A stretch of DNA of 6,045 nucleotides from Flavobacterium sp. UBA807 (GTDB taxonomy: Bacteria; Bacteroidota; Bacteroidia; Flavobacteriales; Flavobacteriaceae). The notes beneath the pieces are model-generated. The model ran no database searches and was not told where the DNA came from. It worked only from the letters and a program-made list of their open reading frames with translations. Location: assembly GCA_002296885.1 (NCBI GenBank), contig DBIH01000068.1, positions 1 through 6,045 on the forward strand, given 5' to 3'. The translations under genes and the position numbers were made by a program. Positions 1-5,191 of the stretch are shown here, piece by piece. Within the stretch, counting starts at the first letter, position 1, and each line of letters opens with the position of its first letter.

Positions 1-141
1 CAAATCAGTTCGAAGGGATTGGGTTGGGACGGAACGTTTAACGGGCATCTGATGCCGGCCGATGATTACTGGTTTAGTGTTGAGTTTGTAGAGAATGCAA
101 TAAACCGACAATTTAAGGCACACTTTACGCTGAAACGATAG
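1..141 (+). CDS. C-terminal end of a T9SS type B sorting-domain (gliding motility-associated, CHU_C) protein, 5' partial
   Basis: Frame 1 is open from the window edge to a TAG at 139-141 and gives 46 residues ending in HFTLKR. The segment contains GWDGTFNG, then a proline-containing turn, D-D-Y-W-F, and a final F-K-A-H-F-T-L-K-R. This is the pattern I know from the type B C-terminal domain that directs Bacteroidota proteins through the type IX secretion system. Only the signal end is visible, so the passenger function (often a very large adhesin or repeat protein) cannot be told. The gene runs towards ssrA and is closed by a strong intrinsic terminator 44 nt downstream of the stop. The family call is firm although the piece is short; the start lies outside the window. 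Confidence 0.85.
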   Translation, partial: QISSKGLGWDGTFNGHLMPADDYWFSVEFVENAINRQFKAHFTLKR

Positions 142-154
142 GTTGTAATTATTG

Positions 155-180
155 TGAATTATGAATTTTAAATTATAAAT
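155..180. repeat. AT-rich GAATTATGAATT spacer repeat, copy 1
   Basis: This short AT-rich stretch follows the T9SS gene stop. The 14-mer GAATTATGAATTTT at 156-169 recurs exactly at 5178-5191, inside the thioesterase/nitrilase junction. Each copy sits just beyond or across the end of a gene. It could be low-complexity drift, but an exact 14-base match at two gene ends favours a dispersed spacer repeat. Confidence 0.5.
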
Positions 181-184
181 GAAG

Positions 185-209
185 GCCCTGATTTAATCAG
201 GGCTTTTTT
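185..209 (+). terminator. Rho-independent terminator of the T9SS cargo gene
   Basis: GCCCTGATT (185-193) and AATCAGGGC (195-203) are perfect reverse complements. In RNA the stem would be about 7 bp with a TTTAA loop. Six T residues follow directly at 204-209. Orientation and position fit termination of the plus-strand gene ending at 141. Confidence 0.9.
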
Positions 210-232
210 GATAGAAAGAAACTTGTGTTTTT

Positions 233-329
233 AGCCCCGATGGGAGCGGCATCCTTTTTACCGGTTCTCCGATACTCGCTTTTCAAGCGAACTCGAACTG
301 ACGGTAAAAAGATACAGCGGACAGCGGGA
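233..329 (+). repeat. 97-bp palindromic intergenic repeat, copy A
   Basis: This copy begins AGCCCCGATGGGAGCGG and ends ACAGCGGGA. It matches copy B (5611-5707) at 92 of 98 aligned columns: four substitutions and two single-base indels. It can fold as a long hairpin. TTTTTACCG (255-263) pairs with CGGTAAAAA (302-310), and an inner stem TCGCTT/AAGCGA (276-281/285-290) closes on a TTC loop. It lies between the convergent T9SS gene and ssrA. I recall similar AGCCCCGAT...AGCGGGA elements as abundant spacers in Flavobacterium genomes; that is memory, not a search. No protein or transposase is encoded in it. Confidence 0.85.
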
Positions 330-360
330 GCAGGGTTGTAACGATGCAGGATGTACCGCT

Positions 361-393
361 ACTAAAAGAAAATCCTGCCAAAAAGCAGGATTT
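361..393 (-). terminator. Rho-independent terminator of ssrA
   Basis: AAATCCTGC (370-378) and GCAGGATTT (385-393) form a perfect 9-bp stem with a 6-nt loop. Read on the minus strand, the stem is followed by a T-rich tail (TCTTTTAG, 362-369). It starts 3 nt beyond the discriminator base of the tmRNA, so the primary transcript ends just after the mature 3' end. Confidence 0.85.
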
Positions 394-396
394 AAG

Positions 397-791
397 TGGA
401 GTCGCCGAGAATCGAACTCGGGTCCAAACAAGCAACTAAAGAGCTTTCTACACGCTTATTTTCTGATTGGATTTTCGATAGCATGATAGGCCAGAAACAG
501 CCACACACTACTTATCTTCTTCAATTTTCGTAACAGCCCCGAAGCTTCACTGTTCTTAGGTTTATTTTTACGATTCACCTGAGCCGACCGCCACAAACCA
601 AAGCTATCGAGGTGAATCCTGCTTTCCTACCTTGTAGGACGAGGCTAATCTTACTTTAATTCGGATTATGCAGCAAGAGCGTAGTTTCCTTCGCCGTTTA
701 TAGTTTTGCATCTTTGGATTTACGAGCAAAAAATGCAATGCTCGACGTGCTTACCATTCAATTCGACTTGCTGTCAAAACCAGTCGACCCC
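397..791 (-). ncRNA. ssrA: Transfer-messenger RNA (tmRNA, SsrA)
   Basis: tmRNA rescues ribosomes stalled on broken mRNAs and tags the nascent peptide for proteolysis, with SmpB as partner. On the minus strand the RNA begins GGGGTCGACTGGTTTTGACA (from 791), the classic tmRNA 5' end. Its GGGGUCG pairs with CGACUCC (rc of 398-404) as acceptor stem, with one G-U pair and an A discriminator at 397. The T-arm is CCGAG-TTCGATT-CTCGG (rc of 405-421). The tag reading frame lies at 666-695. The encoded bases after the discriminator are CTT, not CCA, so CCA must be added after transcription. The length is 395 nt before CCA. The mature 5' end presumably comes from RNase P cleavage of a precursor starting about 25 nt upstream. 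It has its own promoter and terminator. Confidence 0.96.
666..695 (-). other. tmRNA proteolysis tag reading frame (GEGNYALAA)
   Basis: On the minus strand GGC GAA GGA AAC TAC GCT CTT GCT GCA TAA encodes GEGNYALAA and stop. The ending A-L-A-A is the degron recognised by ClpXP-type proteases, and the G-E-x-N-Y-A-L-A-A form is typical of Bacteroidota tmRNAs. GGC is taken as the resume codon by family analogy. The alanine carried by charged tmRNA would precede it in the finished tag. Confidence 0.9.
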
Positions 792-825
792 AAATGTGTT
801 TTGCCTTTCAGCAAAAATTGTTCCG

Positions 826-857
826 CAAAAGTAGTCTATTCAACAGTAATTTTCCAA
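826..857 (-). promoter_or_regulatory. Probable Bacteroidota-type promoter of ssrA
   Basis: On the minus strand TACTTTTG (833-826) matches the TAnnTTTG -7 box used by the primary sigma factor of Bacteroidota. TTGG (857-854) lies 20 nt upstream as a -33 element. Transcription would start near 815-820, about 25-30 nt before the mature tmRNA 5' end at 791, leaving a short leader for RNase P to remove. The call rests on the motif match and its placement. Confidence 0.55.
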
Positions 858-888
858 GTAGATGACAAACAATTATGAGATTGTTCTA

Positions 889-1260
889 TTATAAAGAAAA
901 TTCAGGATTGTAGATTAGCCCGATGACATTGTCCCAAGGATCTTTGAGCGTTGCGACTACAATTTCACCGCCTACGTTTTGTGGGTTTTCAAAAGCTTCA
1001 GCTCCTAAACTCAAAAAGTAAGCAAAGGTTTCTTCGACATTATCAACGCCCCAATAACTTACGACTGCATCCGAACGGGTTAACGGAGTATCTTCTGGAT
1101 GCAATCCCAATTCATATCCGCCAATGTTGAAGCCAACATAAAACGACTCATCAAAGTAAGGCTTGGTTTGGAAAGCCTTTATATACCATTCCTTAGCTTT
1201 TTGGATATCGCTGACTTTGTAGATTGTTGTGCGGAGACCGAGGATTTTATTTTCCATCAT
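889..1260 (-). CDS. VOC-family (glyoxalase/extradiol dioxygenase fold) protein
   Basis: This 123-residue single-module protein opens with L-R-T-T-I-Y-K-V-S-D and K-A-K-E-W-Y, continues with F-Y-V-G-F-N-I-G-G-Y-E-L-G, and ends with K-D-P-W-D-N-V-I-G-L. That is the betaalphabetabetabeta pattern of vicinal oxygen chelate proteins. Candidate metal ligands are E51 in the Y-E-L-G strand and a residue in the C-terminal strand, but the set is not complete enough to name a reaction. Family members include lyases, isomerases, ring-cleaving dioxygenases and drug-binding proteins. The ATG abuts the stop of the maleate isomerase gene with no gap, so translation is probably coupled. A second ATG follows immediately, so the start could be one codon later. 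A role in the aromatic pathway is inferred from position only. Confidence 0.85.
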   Translation of the reverse strand: MMENKILGLRTTIYKVSDIQKAKEWYIKAFQTKPYFDESFYVGFNIGGYELGLHPEDTPLTRSDAVVSYWGVDNVEETFAYFLSLGAEAFENPQNVGGEIVVATLKDPWDNVIGLIYNPEFSL

Positions 1261-2010
1261 TTAATATTTCCCATTTAACAATTCGCCACCAATAGCTGAT
1301 TTGGCTTTGATGCCCAGTTTCTTCATCATTTCATAGGTAGTACAAACCGCAGCTGAAGTTATCGGAATTCCAATTTCAGCCTGGATTAAATCGATAGCTT
1401 CCAACGAAGGCATTTGAACACAAGCCGAAACGACTAAAACATCAATATCTGTTAAATCCAAGCGTTTATAGATTTCCAATAAATTCATCGGATTTTGCGC
1501 GGCTACTTCCAGATTATCCGGAATCTCAAGCGCAATGCTTTCTTTTACTTTTATTCCCTGATGCTCAATATAATCAACTACTAAATCCGTCAACGGACGC
1601 ATATACGGAGTAATAATTGAAATCTGCTTTGCTCCCAAAACCTTCAAGCCGTTGATTAAAGCTCCGGCAGAAGTAACGATAGGTGTAGGGAAATCATTGG
1701 CAATCGTTTCCTGATGCAGGTTCACTTCGGAGACACAATGGTAACCACGTCCCATACTCATAATTGCTACCAGGCACGCGTAACCCATCACATCAACATG
1801 TGCGTCGGACAATTCCTGAGCGCATTTGAGACTCATGGCATCCATAGCTTCGAGTTCTTCCTTGGTCACTTTTTTCATCCGCATACGACTGCTGTGAAAC
1901 GTAAAACGTTCGGGCAAAATCGTTTCCCTTGATCGGAAGATTGCCGGAATTTCAGTTTCCATGGTAACATTGGATGATGGTACGATTTGACCTATTCTGT
2001 ATTTTTTCAT
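1261..2010 (-). CDS. Maleate cis-trans isomerase (maleate isomerase)
   Basis: The 249-residue product belongs to the Asp/Glu racemase superfamily and would convert maleate to fumarate in the cytoplasm (EC 5.2.1.1) without a cofactor. The N-terminus R-I-G-Q-I-V-P-S-S-N, the block R-F-T-F-H-S-S-R-M-R-M-K-K-V-T and the G-Y-A-C-L-V-A-I-M-S-M-G loop closely resemble characterised maleate isomerases such as NicE of nicotinate degradation. The two catalytic cysteines appear as C79 (YACL) and C197 (SACVQMPS). N14, Y136 (TPYM) and N166 (PDNL) fit the other conserved active-site positions. Length is normal for the family. It lies downstream of the FAH-family gene across an 88-nt repeat-filled gap and abuts the VOC gene. 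An A/T-rich leader precedes the ATG. Hydantoin racemase or arylmalonate decarboxylase are less likely given the motifs. Confidence 0.92.
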   Translation of the reverse strand: MKKYRIGQIVPSSNVTMETEIPAIFRSRETILPERFTFHSSRMRMKKVTKEELEAMDAMSLKCAQELSDAHVDVMGYACLVAIMSMGRGYHCVSEVNLHQETIANDFPTPIVTSAGALINGLKVLGAKQISIITPYMRPLTDLVVDYIEHQGIKVKESIALEIPDNLEVAAQNPMNLLEIYKRLDLTDIDVLVVSACVQMPSLEAIDLIQAEIGIPITSAAVCTTYEMMKKLGIKAKSAIGGELLNGKY

Positions 2011-2030
2011 TTATACAATTTATTTTATTT

Positions 2031-2095
2031 GGGCGTTCCGGCTAAAGCCGTCGGGCTTTCCGCTGTGCATGGCACTTTGCTTCAATCCCTAACGC
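2031..2095. repeat. 65-bp GGGCGTTCCGGC...CCCTAACGC structured spacer repeat
   Basis: The element has three nested or adjacent inverted repeats. GCGTT (2033-2037) pairs with AACGC (2091-2095), CGGCT (2039-2043) with AGCCG (2046-2050), and GTGC (2065-2068) with GCAC (2072-2075). It occupies most of the spacer between the FAH-family and maleate isomerase genes. I recall GGGCGT...GGGCTTTCCGCT...CAATCCCTAACGC elements as very common spacers in Flavobacterium genomes, where the centre often holds a longer hairpin; this copy has a short centre. Only one copy is present here, so repeat status rests on recall. Confidence 0.6.
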
Positions 2096-2098
2096 ATT

Positions 2099-3013
2099 CT
2101 ATTTTAAATCCCTAACTGTATTCACAACTGTTCCAATGCCTTCCACAGTTGCTTCAATAACATCGCCATCATAGAGCCATTCCTGCGGATCACGACCAGC
2201 ACCAACCCCCGATGGTGTTCCGGTTGCAATAATATCTCCGGGTTCAATGGTGAAAACGGTACTCAAATCCTCAATTAGGTCGTTGATGTTGAAAAGCATG
2301 AATTTGGTATTGGCATTTTGTTTTTCAACTCCGTTTACCTTTAATGATAAATTCAGGTTATGCGGATTTTGGATTTCGTCCTTCGTTATTAAAATTGGTC
2401 CCATTGGTGCAAACGTATCCTGACCTTTGGAAACAATCCATTGTCCTTCGCGACGGCAATCACGCGCCGAAATATCATTGATAACGGTATAACCAAAAAC
2501 GTAATCCATCGCATCGGCTTTAGAGACATATTTCCCTTTTTTGCCAATAACAACAGCCAGTTCCACTTCCCAATCTAATTGTGAAGTCAGTTTGGTGTTT
2601 TTGATAATATCCGTGTTGGTTGCGGTAACCGTTGTTGGCGGTTTCGAAAAGATGATTGGTTTTTGTGGTAACTTTCCGGTTGTATCGAGAGTCCGAGCAC
2701 TTTCGGCAACGTGTTCGGTATAGTTTAAGCCAATGCCAATAATGTTTTTTCTTGGTCTCGGAATAGGCGCAAGAAATGTTATTTCGCTCATGCCATAAGC
2801 AATTTCCTTTAGGTAACCTTCTTCGGTATCGGCAACCATATCGTTGAGTTCTTCTACCAATTCATAGCCCATGTCAATCAATTCCAACATTGTTGACGGT
2901 AACGGAAAATTGGATATCTCGCCAAAATCTTCCATATCGATGATTTGGTTGTTATGGATGAAGCCCAGTCGTGGTTCGTAATTATCTTTTAAAGTATAGG
3001 TAAGTAGTTTCAT
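2099..3013 (-). CDS. Fumarylacetoacetate hydrolase (FAH) family protein, candidate maleylpyruvate/fumarylpyruvate hydrolase
   Basis: The protein has 304 residues: an N-terminal FAH-associated region (about 1-80) and the FAH catalytic fold (about 88-300). Visible motifs are I-I-G-I-G-L-N-Y at 91-98, D-W-E-V-E-L-A at 147-153, I-N-D-I-S-A-R-D at 178-185, K-G-Q-D at 196-199 and A-T-G-T-P-S-G-V-G at 263-271. E149, E151 and D180 match the divalent-metal ligands (Mg or Mn) of the family. Members cleave C-C bonds in acylpyruvates and beta-diketo acids, or decarboxylate or isomerise related oxo-acids. Between a gentisate-type dioxygenase and a maleate isomerase, the best guess is hydrolysis of maleylpyruvate to pyruvate plus maleate. 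Fumarylpyruvate or another oxo-acid as substrate cannot be excluded from sequence. The start ATG follows an A-rich leader (TTAAAAA). Confidence 0.9.
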   Translation of the reverse strand: MKLLTYTLKDNYEPRLGFIHNNQIIDMEDFGEISNFPLPSTMLELIDMGYELVEELNDMVADTEEGYLKEIAYGMSEITFLAPIPRPRKNIIGIGLNYTEHVAESARTLDTTGKLPQKPIIFSKPPTTVTATNTDIIKNTKLTSQLDWEVELAVVIGKKGKYVSKADAMDYVFGYTVINDISARDCRREGQWIVSKGQDTFAPMGPILITKDEIQNPHNLNLSLKVNGVEKQNANTKFMLFNINDLIEDLSTVFTIEPGDIIATGTPSGVGAGRDPQEWLYDGDVIEATVEGIGTVVNTVRDLK

Positions 3014-3021
3014 TTTTTAAG

Positions 3022-3045
3022 TTTCAAAGTTGCAAAGTGACAAAG
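3022..3045. repeat. Three tandem 8-nt units, TNNCAAAG
   Basis: On the plus strand TTTCAAAG, TTGCAAAG and TGACAAAG follow each other without gaps, immediately upstream of the FAH-family start codon. On the transcribed strand this reads CTTTGTCA, CTTTGCAA, CTTTGAAA. I recall such CTTTGnnA runs as common intergenic filler in flavobacteria. The CTTTG cores resemble part of a TAnnTTTG -7 box, but none has the TA at the right spacing (TAGACTTTG has one base too many). Confidence 0.6.
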
Positions 3046-3077
3046 TCTATTTTCTATATTCTTTTCTCTTTTTTCTT

Positions 3078-4178
3078 TTATTGATGCCCGTTATTTTCTG
3101 TATATTCTCTTCCCTGATATAATCCCAAACTTTCAATCACAGGCAAGTCATTGAAGTTAAACAAGCAGGCATCTTCGGTTTCCGATGCATTGTGATGCTC
3201 GTGCCAAGCCCAAGATGGAACGCAGAAAATATCACGTTCTTTCCAATCGAAACGTTTTCCGTTGATAATGGAATAACCTTTTCCTTTGGCACATTGGTAT
3301 ACAAACGAACCAGTGTGTTTGTGTGTTTTTCCTTTGAATCCGGAAGGCAACAGTTGAATTGAAGCTCCCATGGTCTGCATTACATGACCACCCGTCATTG
3401 GGTTGGTGTATTTCATCAGGATTCCGTCAAACGGATTCGGAGTATTTACTTTTGCCGCTTCTAATAAAGCTGGATATACTTTCTTCCAGGAATATTTGAA
3501 TAATGGGGAATAGGGTTTGTCCCAAACCACATCAGCCGGAACCAATCCGTTTCCGTCAAACGATAAAGGTAAATGGTTTACTGGAGCAACCAATGGTTGT
3601 TTCCCATCATAAACCGCATAATCATTGGCTTCTAAAGCATTGACCAATGGAATATCCAGACCATCCTGCCAAATACAGGTTTTTCCGCCTTCCTCAACGC
3701 CATGTTCGTGCCATGTTGAGTTGGGTGTAATCACAAAGTCATTGACTTCGAGCATAATCTTATTGCCATCCACGACAGTGTAACCTTTATCACCTTCCAT
3801 GATAAAACGCAATGCAGAAGCTTTGTGACGATGCGCCGAAGTACTTTCGCCCGGTCGTGTCACCTGAATTCCGGTGTACAACCAGCCTACCGCAGCGGAA
3901 ACATCTTTTCTTTTATCGTTTACCAAATAAACCACGCGTCTTCCTGCCTGTTCCGGTGTAACCAATTCAGAAGATTTCAAAACCAGTTCACGCAAATCGT
4001 CATATTTCCACAGCATCGGAACCGAATTGCTTCTCGGTTCCCAAGGCTCTATATCGTTGGCAACAGTCCACAAGGCACCTGCTCCTAAGGTTTCCAATTC
4101 TTTGTAGTAAGCCTCAAGTTCAGGAGTGTCCTGCACTCGTGCACGACCAATTACGTCGTCTGAATGTTTAGCGTCCAT
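3078..4178 (-). CDS. Gentisate 1,2-dioxygenase-type double-cupin ring-cleavage dioxygenase
   Basis: The predicted product has 366 residues. Gentisate 1,2-dioxygenase opens gentisate with O2 to give maleylpyruvate, using Fe(II) in a cupin. The N-terminal cupin shows P-G-E-x-x-x-A-H-R-H-x-x-x-A-L-R-F with H116 and H118, then D-F-V-I-T-P and W-H-E-H-G (H157, H159), followed by I-W-Q-D-G-L-D-I-P-L-V, a block typical of this family. The C-terminal cupin has T-H-K-H-T (H286, H288) and W-A-W-H-E-H-H (H326-H329), so it may also bind metal. An ATG 11 codons upstream (4211) would overlap the nitrilase gene by 32 nt and add MIITKNLIKNN, which is not family-like. The ATG at 4178 lies 1 nt after the nitrilase stop with AAAAAATAAC before it and is preferred. 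Salicylate, 1-hydroxy-2-naphthoate or 5-substituted salicylate dioxygenases share this fold, so the exact substrate is not settled. Confidence 0.88.
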   Translation of the reverse strand: MDAKHSDDVIGRARVQDTPELEAYYKELETLGAGALWTVANDIEPWEPRSNSVPMLWKYDDLRELVLKSSELVTPEQAGRRVVYLVNDKRKDVSAAVGWLYTGIQVTRPGESTSAHRHKASALRFIMEGDKGYTVVDGNKIMLEVNDFVITPNSTWHEHGVEEGGKTCIWQDGLDIPLVNALEANDYAVYDGKQPLVAPVNHLPLSFDGNGLVPADVVWDKPYSPLFKYSWKKVYPALLEAAKVNTPNPFDGILMKYTNPMTGGHVMQTMGASIQLLPSGFKGKTHKHTGSFVYQCAKGKGYSIINGKRFDWKERDIFCVPSWAWHEHHNASETEDACLFNFNDLPVIESLGLYQGREYTENNGHQ

Positions 4179-4179
4179 G

Positions 4180-5160
4180 TTATTTTTTATTAAATTCTTC
4201 GTGATTATCAATAAAAGTAATCTTTTTTGTTGGAGCGGTATTCACTCGTAAATCAAAGATATCAAAACGGTTGTAATGCCCGAGTATGTCATGCATTTGT
4301 TTAGGTTGTATGCATTTCTCCAAATCGATATCGGCATACACAATTCCTTCGTCATCAATTAATGGTTCGCCAACAACTGCGCCATTTGGGCCAATGATTC
4401 CGGAGAATGCCGAGTTTTTTCTGGTTAGTAATTCTTCTACATTCGGAACGTCGTCTCTTAAAGCATCTTTTATTTCCTGTGAAATGGTCGAGCAAGAAAC
4501 AATGGTAAATAATTTGCCTTCGAACGAATGCGCTGCAGCGCGAATCTTAATCGCTTCTGCCATATCGTAATCAGGTGGGGCAACCGGTAGTGAAATGTAA
4601 TTGGCAATGTGAATCAATTCGCCTTGAGAAAGCAAAGTAAAACGAGCTAAGGTATTAGTGTTTTCTCCACAGGCTAAGGTTCCGATTGGACCAATTTCGG
4701 TATTGTATACTTTTAACGATGAACCATCGCCCGATGTCCAGGTGAGTTTTTCTGCCCAGGTTGGGACTAGTTTTCGATGTTTGCCGATTAGTTTTCCGTT
4801 GTTGCCGATGATGAGATTGGTGTTATAGATTTCACCATAACTGTCACCGCGTTCATTGATTCCAATTACGATGTGGCAGTTGTATTTTTTTGCGGCTTCA
4901 AATAATGGCTGCATTTCGGCATCATCAACTTTTACTGATGATTTGTATAACTGCTCATACCATTTGCTACCCTGAACCGGAGTCATAATCCAGTTCCAGT
5001 ATGGGTAACCTGCAACAAAAACTTCAGGGAAAGCAATCAGATTGGCACCGTTTGACTTTGCTTCCTTTACAAAAGAAATTGTTTTCTCAATTGTCTTTTC
5101 CACATTGAGAAAAACAGGTGAAGTTTGTACGGCAGCGGCTTTGAATTTTTTGAACTCCAT
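4180..5160 (-). CDS. Nitrilase (carbon-nitrogen hydrolase superfamily)
   Basis: The product has 326 residues, normal for a nitrilase. The catalytic triad is visible: E46 in F-P-E-V-F-V-A-G-Y-P, K130 in K-H-R-K-L-V-P-T and C164 in A-C-G-E-N-T-N-T-L-A-R-F. E137 (W-A-E-K-L-T-W) fits the second structural glutamate. The C-terminal G-H-Y-N-R-F-D-x-x-x-L-R-V-N is characteristic of true nitrilases rather than amidases of the superfamily. Such enzymes convert a nitrile to a carboxylic acid plus ammonia (EC 3.5.5.-), although some act as nitrile hydratases or on amides. The CGENTN motif differs from the CWEH of well-studied aliphatic nitrilases. The gene starts 6 nt after the thioesterase stop and ends 1 nt before the dioxygenase ATG, which is tight operon spacing. 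The Nit1C cluster partners of bacterial nitrilases are not in this window. Confidence 0.92.
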   Translation of the reverse strand: MEFKKFKAAAVQTSPVFLNVEKTIEKTISFVKEAKSNGANLIAFPEVFVAGYPYWNWIMTPVQGSKWYEQLYKSSVKVDDAEMQPLFEAAKKYNCHIVIGINERGDSYGEIYNTNLIIGNNGKLIGKHRKLVPTWAEKLTWTSGDGSSLKVYNTEIGPIGTLACGENTNTLARFTLLSQGELIHIANYISLPVAPPDYDMAEAIKIRAAAHSFEGKLFTIVSCSTISQEIKDALRDDVPNVEELLTRKNSAFSGIIGPNGAVVGEPLIDDEGIVYADIDLEKCIQPKQMHDILGHYNRFDIFDLRVNTAPTKKITFIDNHEEFNKK

Positions 5161-5162
5161 AA

Positions 5163-5191
5163 ATAATTACGAATTACGAATTATGAATTTT
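5163..5191. repeat. AATTAC/GAATTATGAATT spacer repeat, copy 2, overlapping the thioesterase 3' end
   Basis: AATTACG occurs at 5165-5171 and 5172-5178 in tandem, and the 14-mer GAATTATGAATTTT (5178-5191) is identical to 156-169. The repeat covers the thioesterase/nitrilase gap and the last codons of the thioesterase gene, where it encodes F-I-I-R-N-S and the TAA stop. Confidence 0.55.

Noticed and set aside
233..329. CRISPR array or insertion sequence
   Set aside because: There are only two distant copies, no regular spacers, no transposase frame and no target duplication.
397..425. Genomic-island attachment site at the tmRNA 3' end
   Set aside because: tmRNA 3' ends are common integration targets, but no integrase gene and no second copy of the T-arm/acceptor sequence occurs in the window.
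1714..1932. Plus-strand open frames inside the minus-strand genes (also at 2541-2723, 3825-4088, 4286-4570, 5042-5449)
   Set aside because: Each is antisense to a gene with clear family motifs and encodes no recognisable motif itself.
3014..3077. Internal promoter TAGACTTTG before the FAH-family gene
   Set aside because: It has three bases between TA and TTTG instead of two, and it is better explained as part of the 8-nt tandem repeat.
4179..4211. Upstream ATG at 4211 as the start of the dioxygenase gene (377 residues)
   Set aside because: It would overlap the nitrilase 3' end by 32 nt and add an Asn/Ile/Lys-rich leader unlike the family. The ATG at 4178 has tight spacing and an A-rich leader.
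4180..5160. Nit1C-type nitrilase cluster
   Set aside because: None of the expected radical SAM, acetyltransferase or AIR-synthase neighbours is present.
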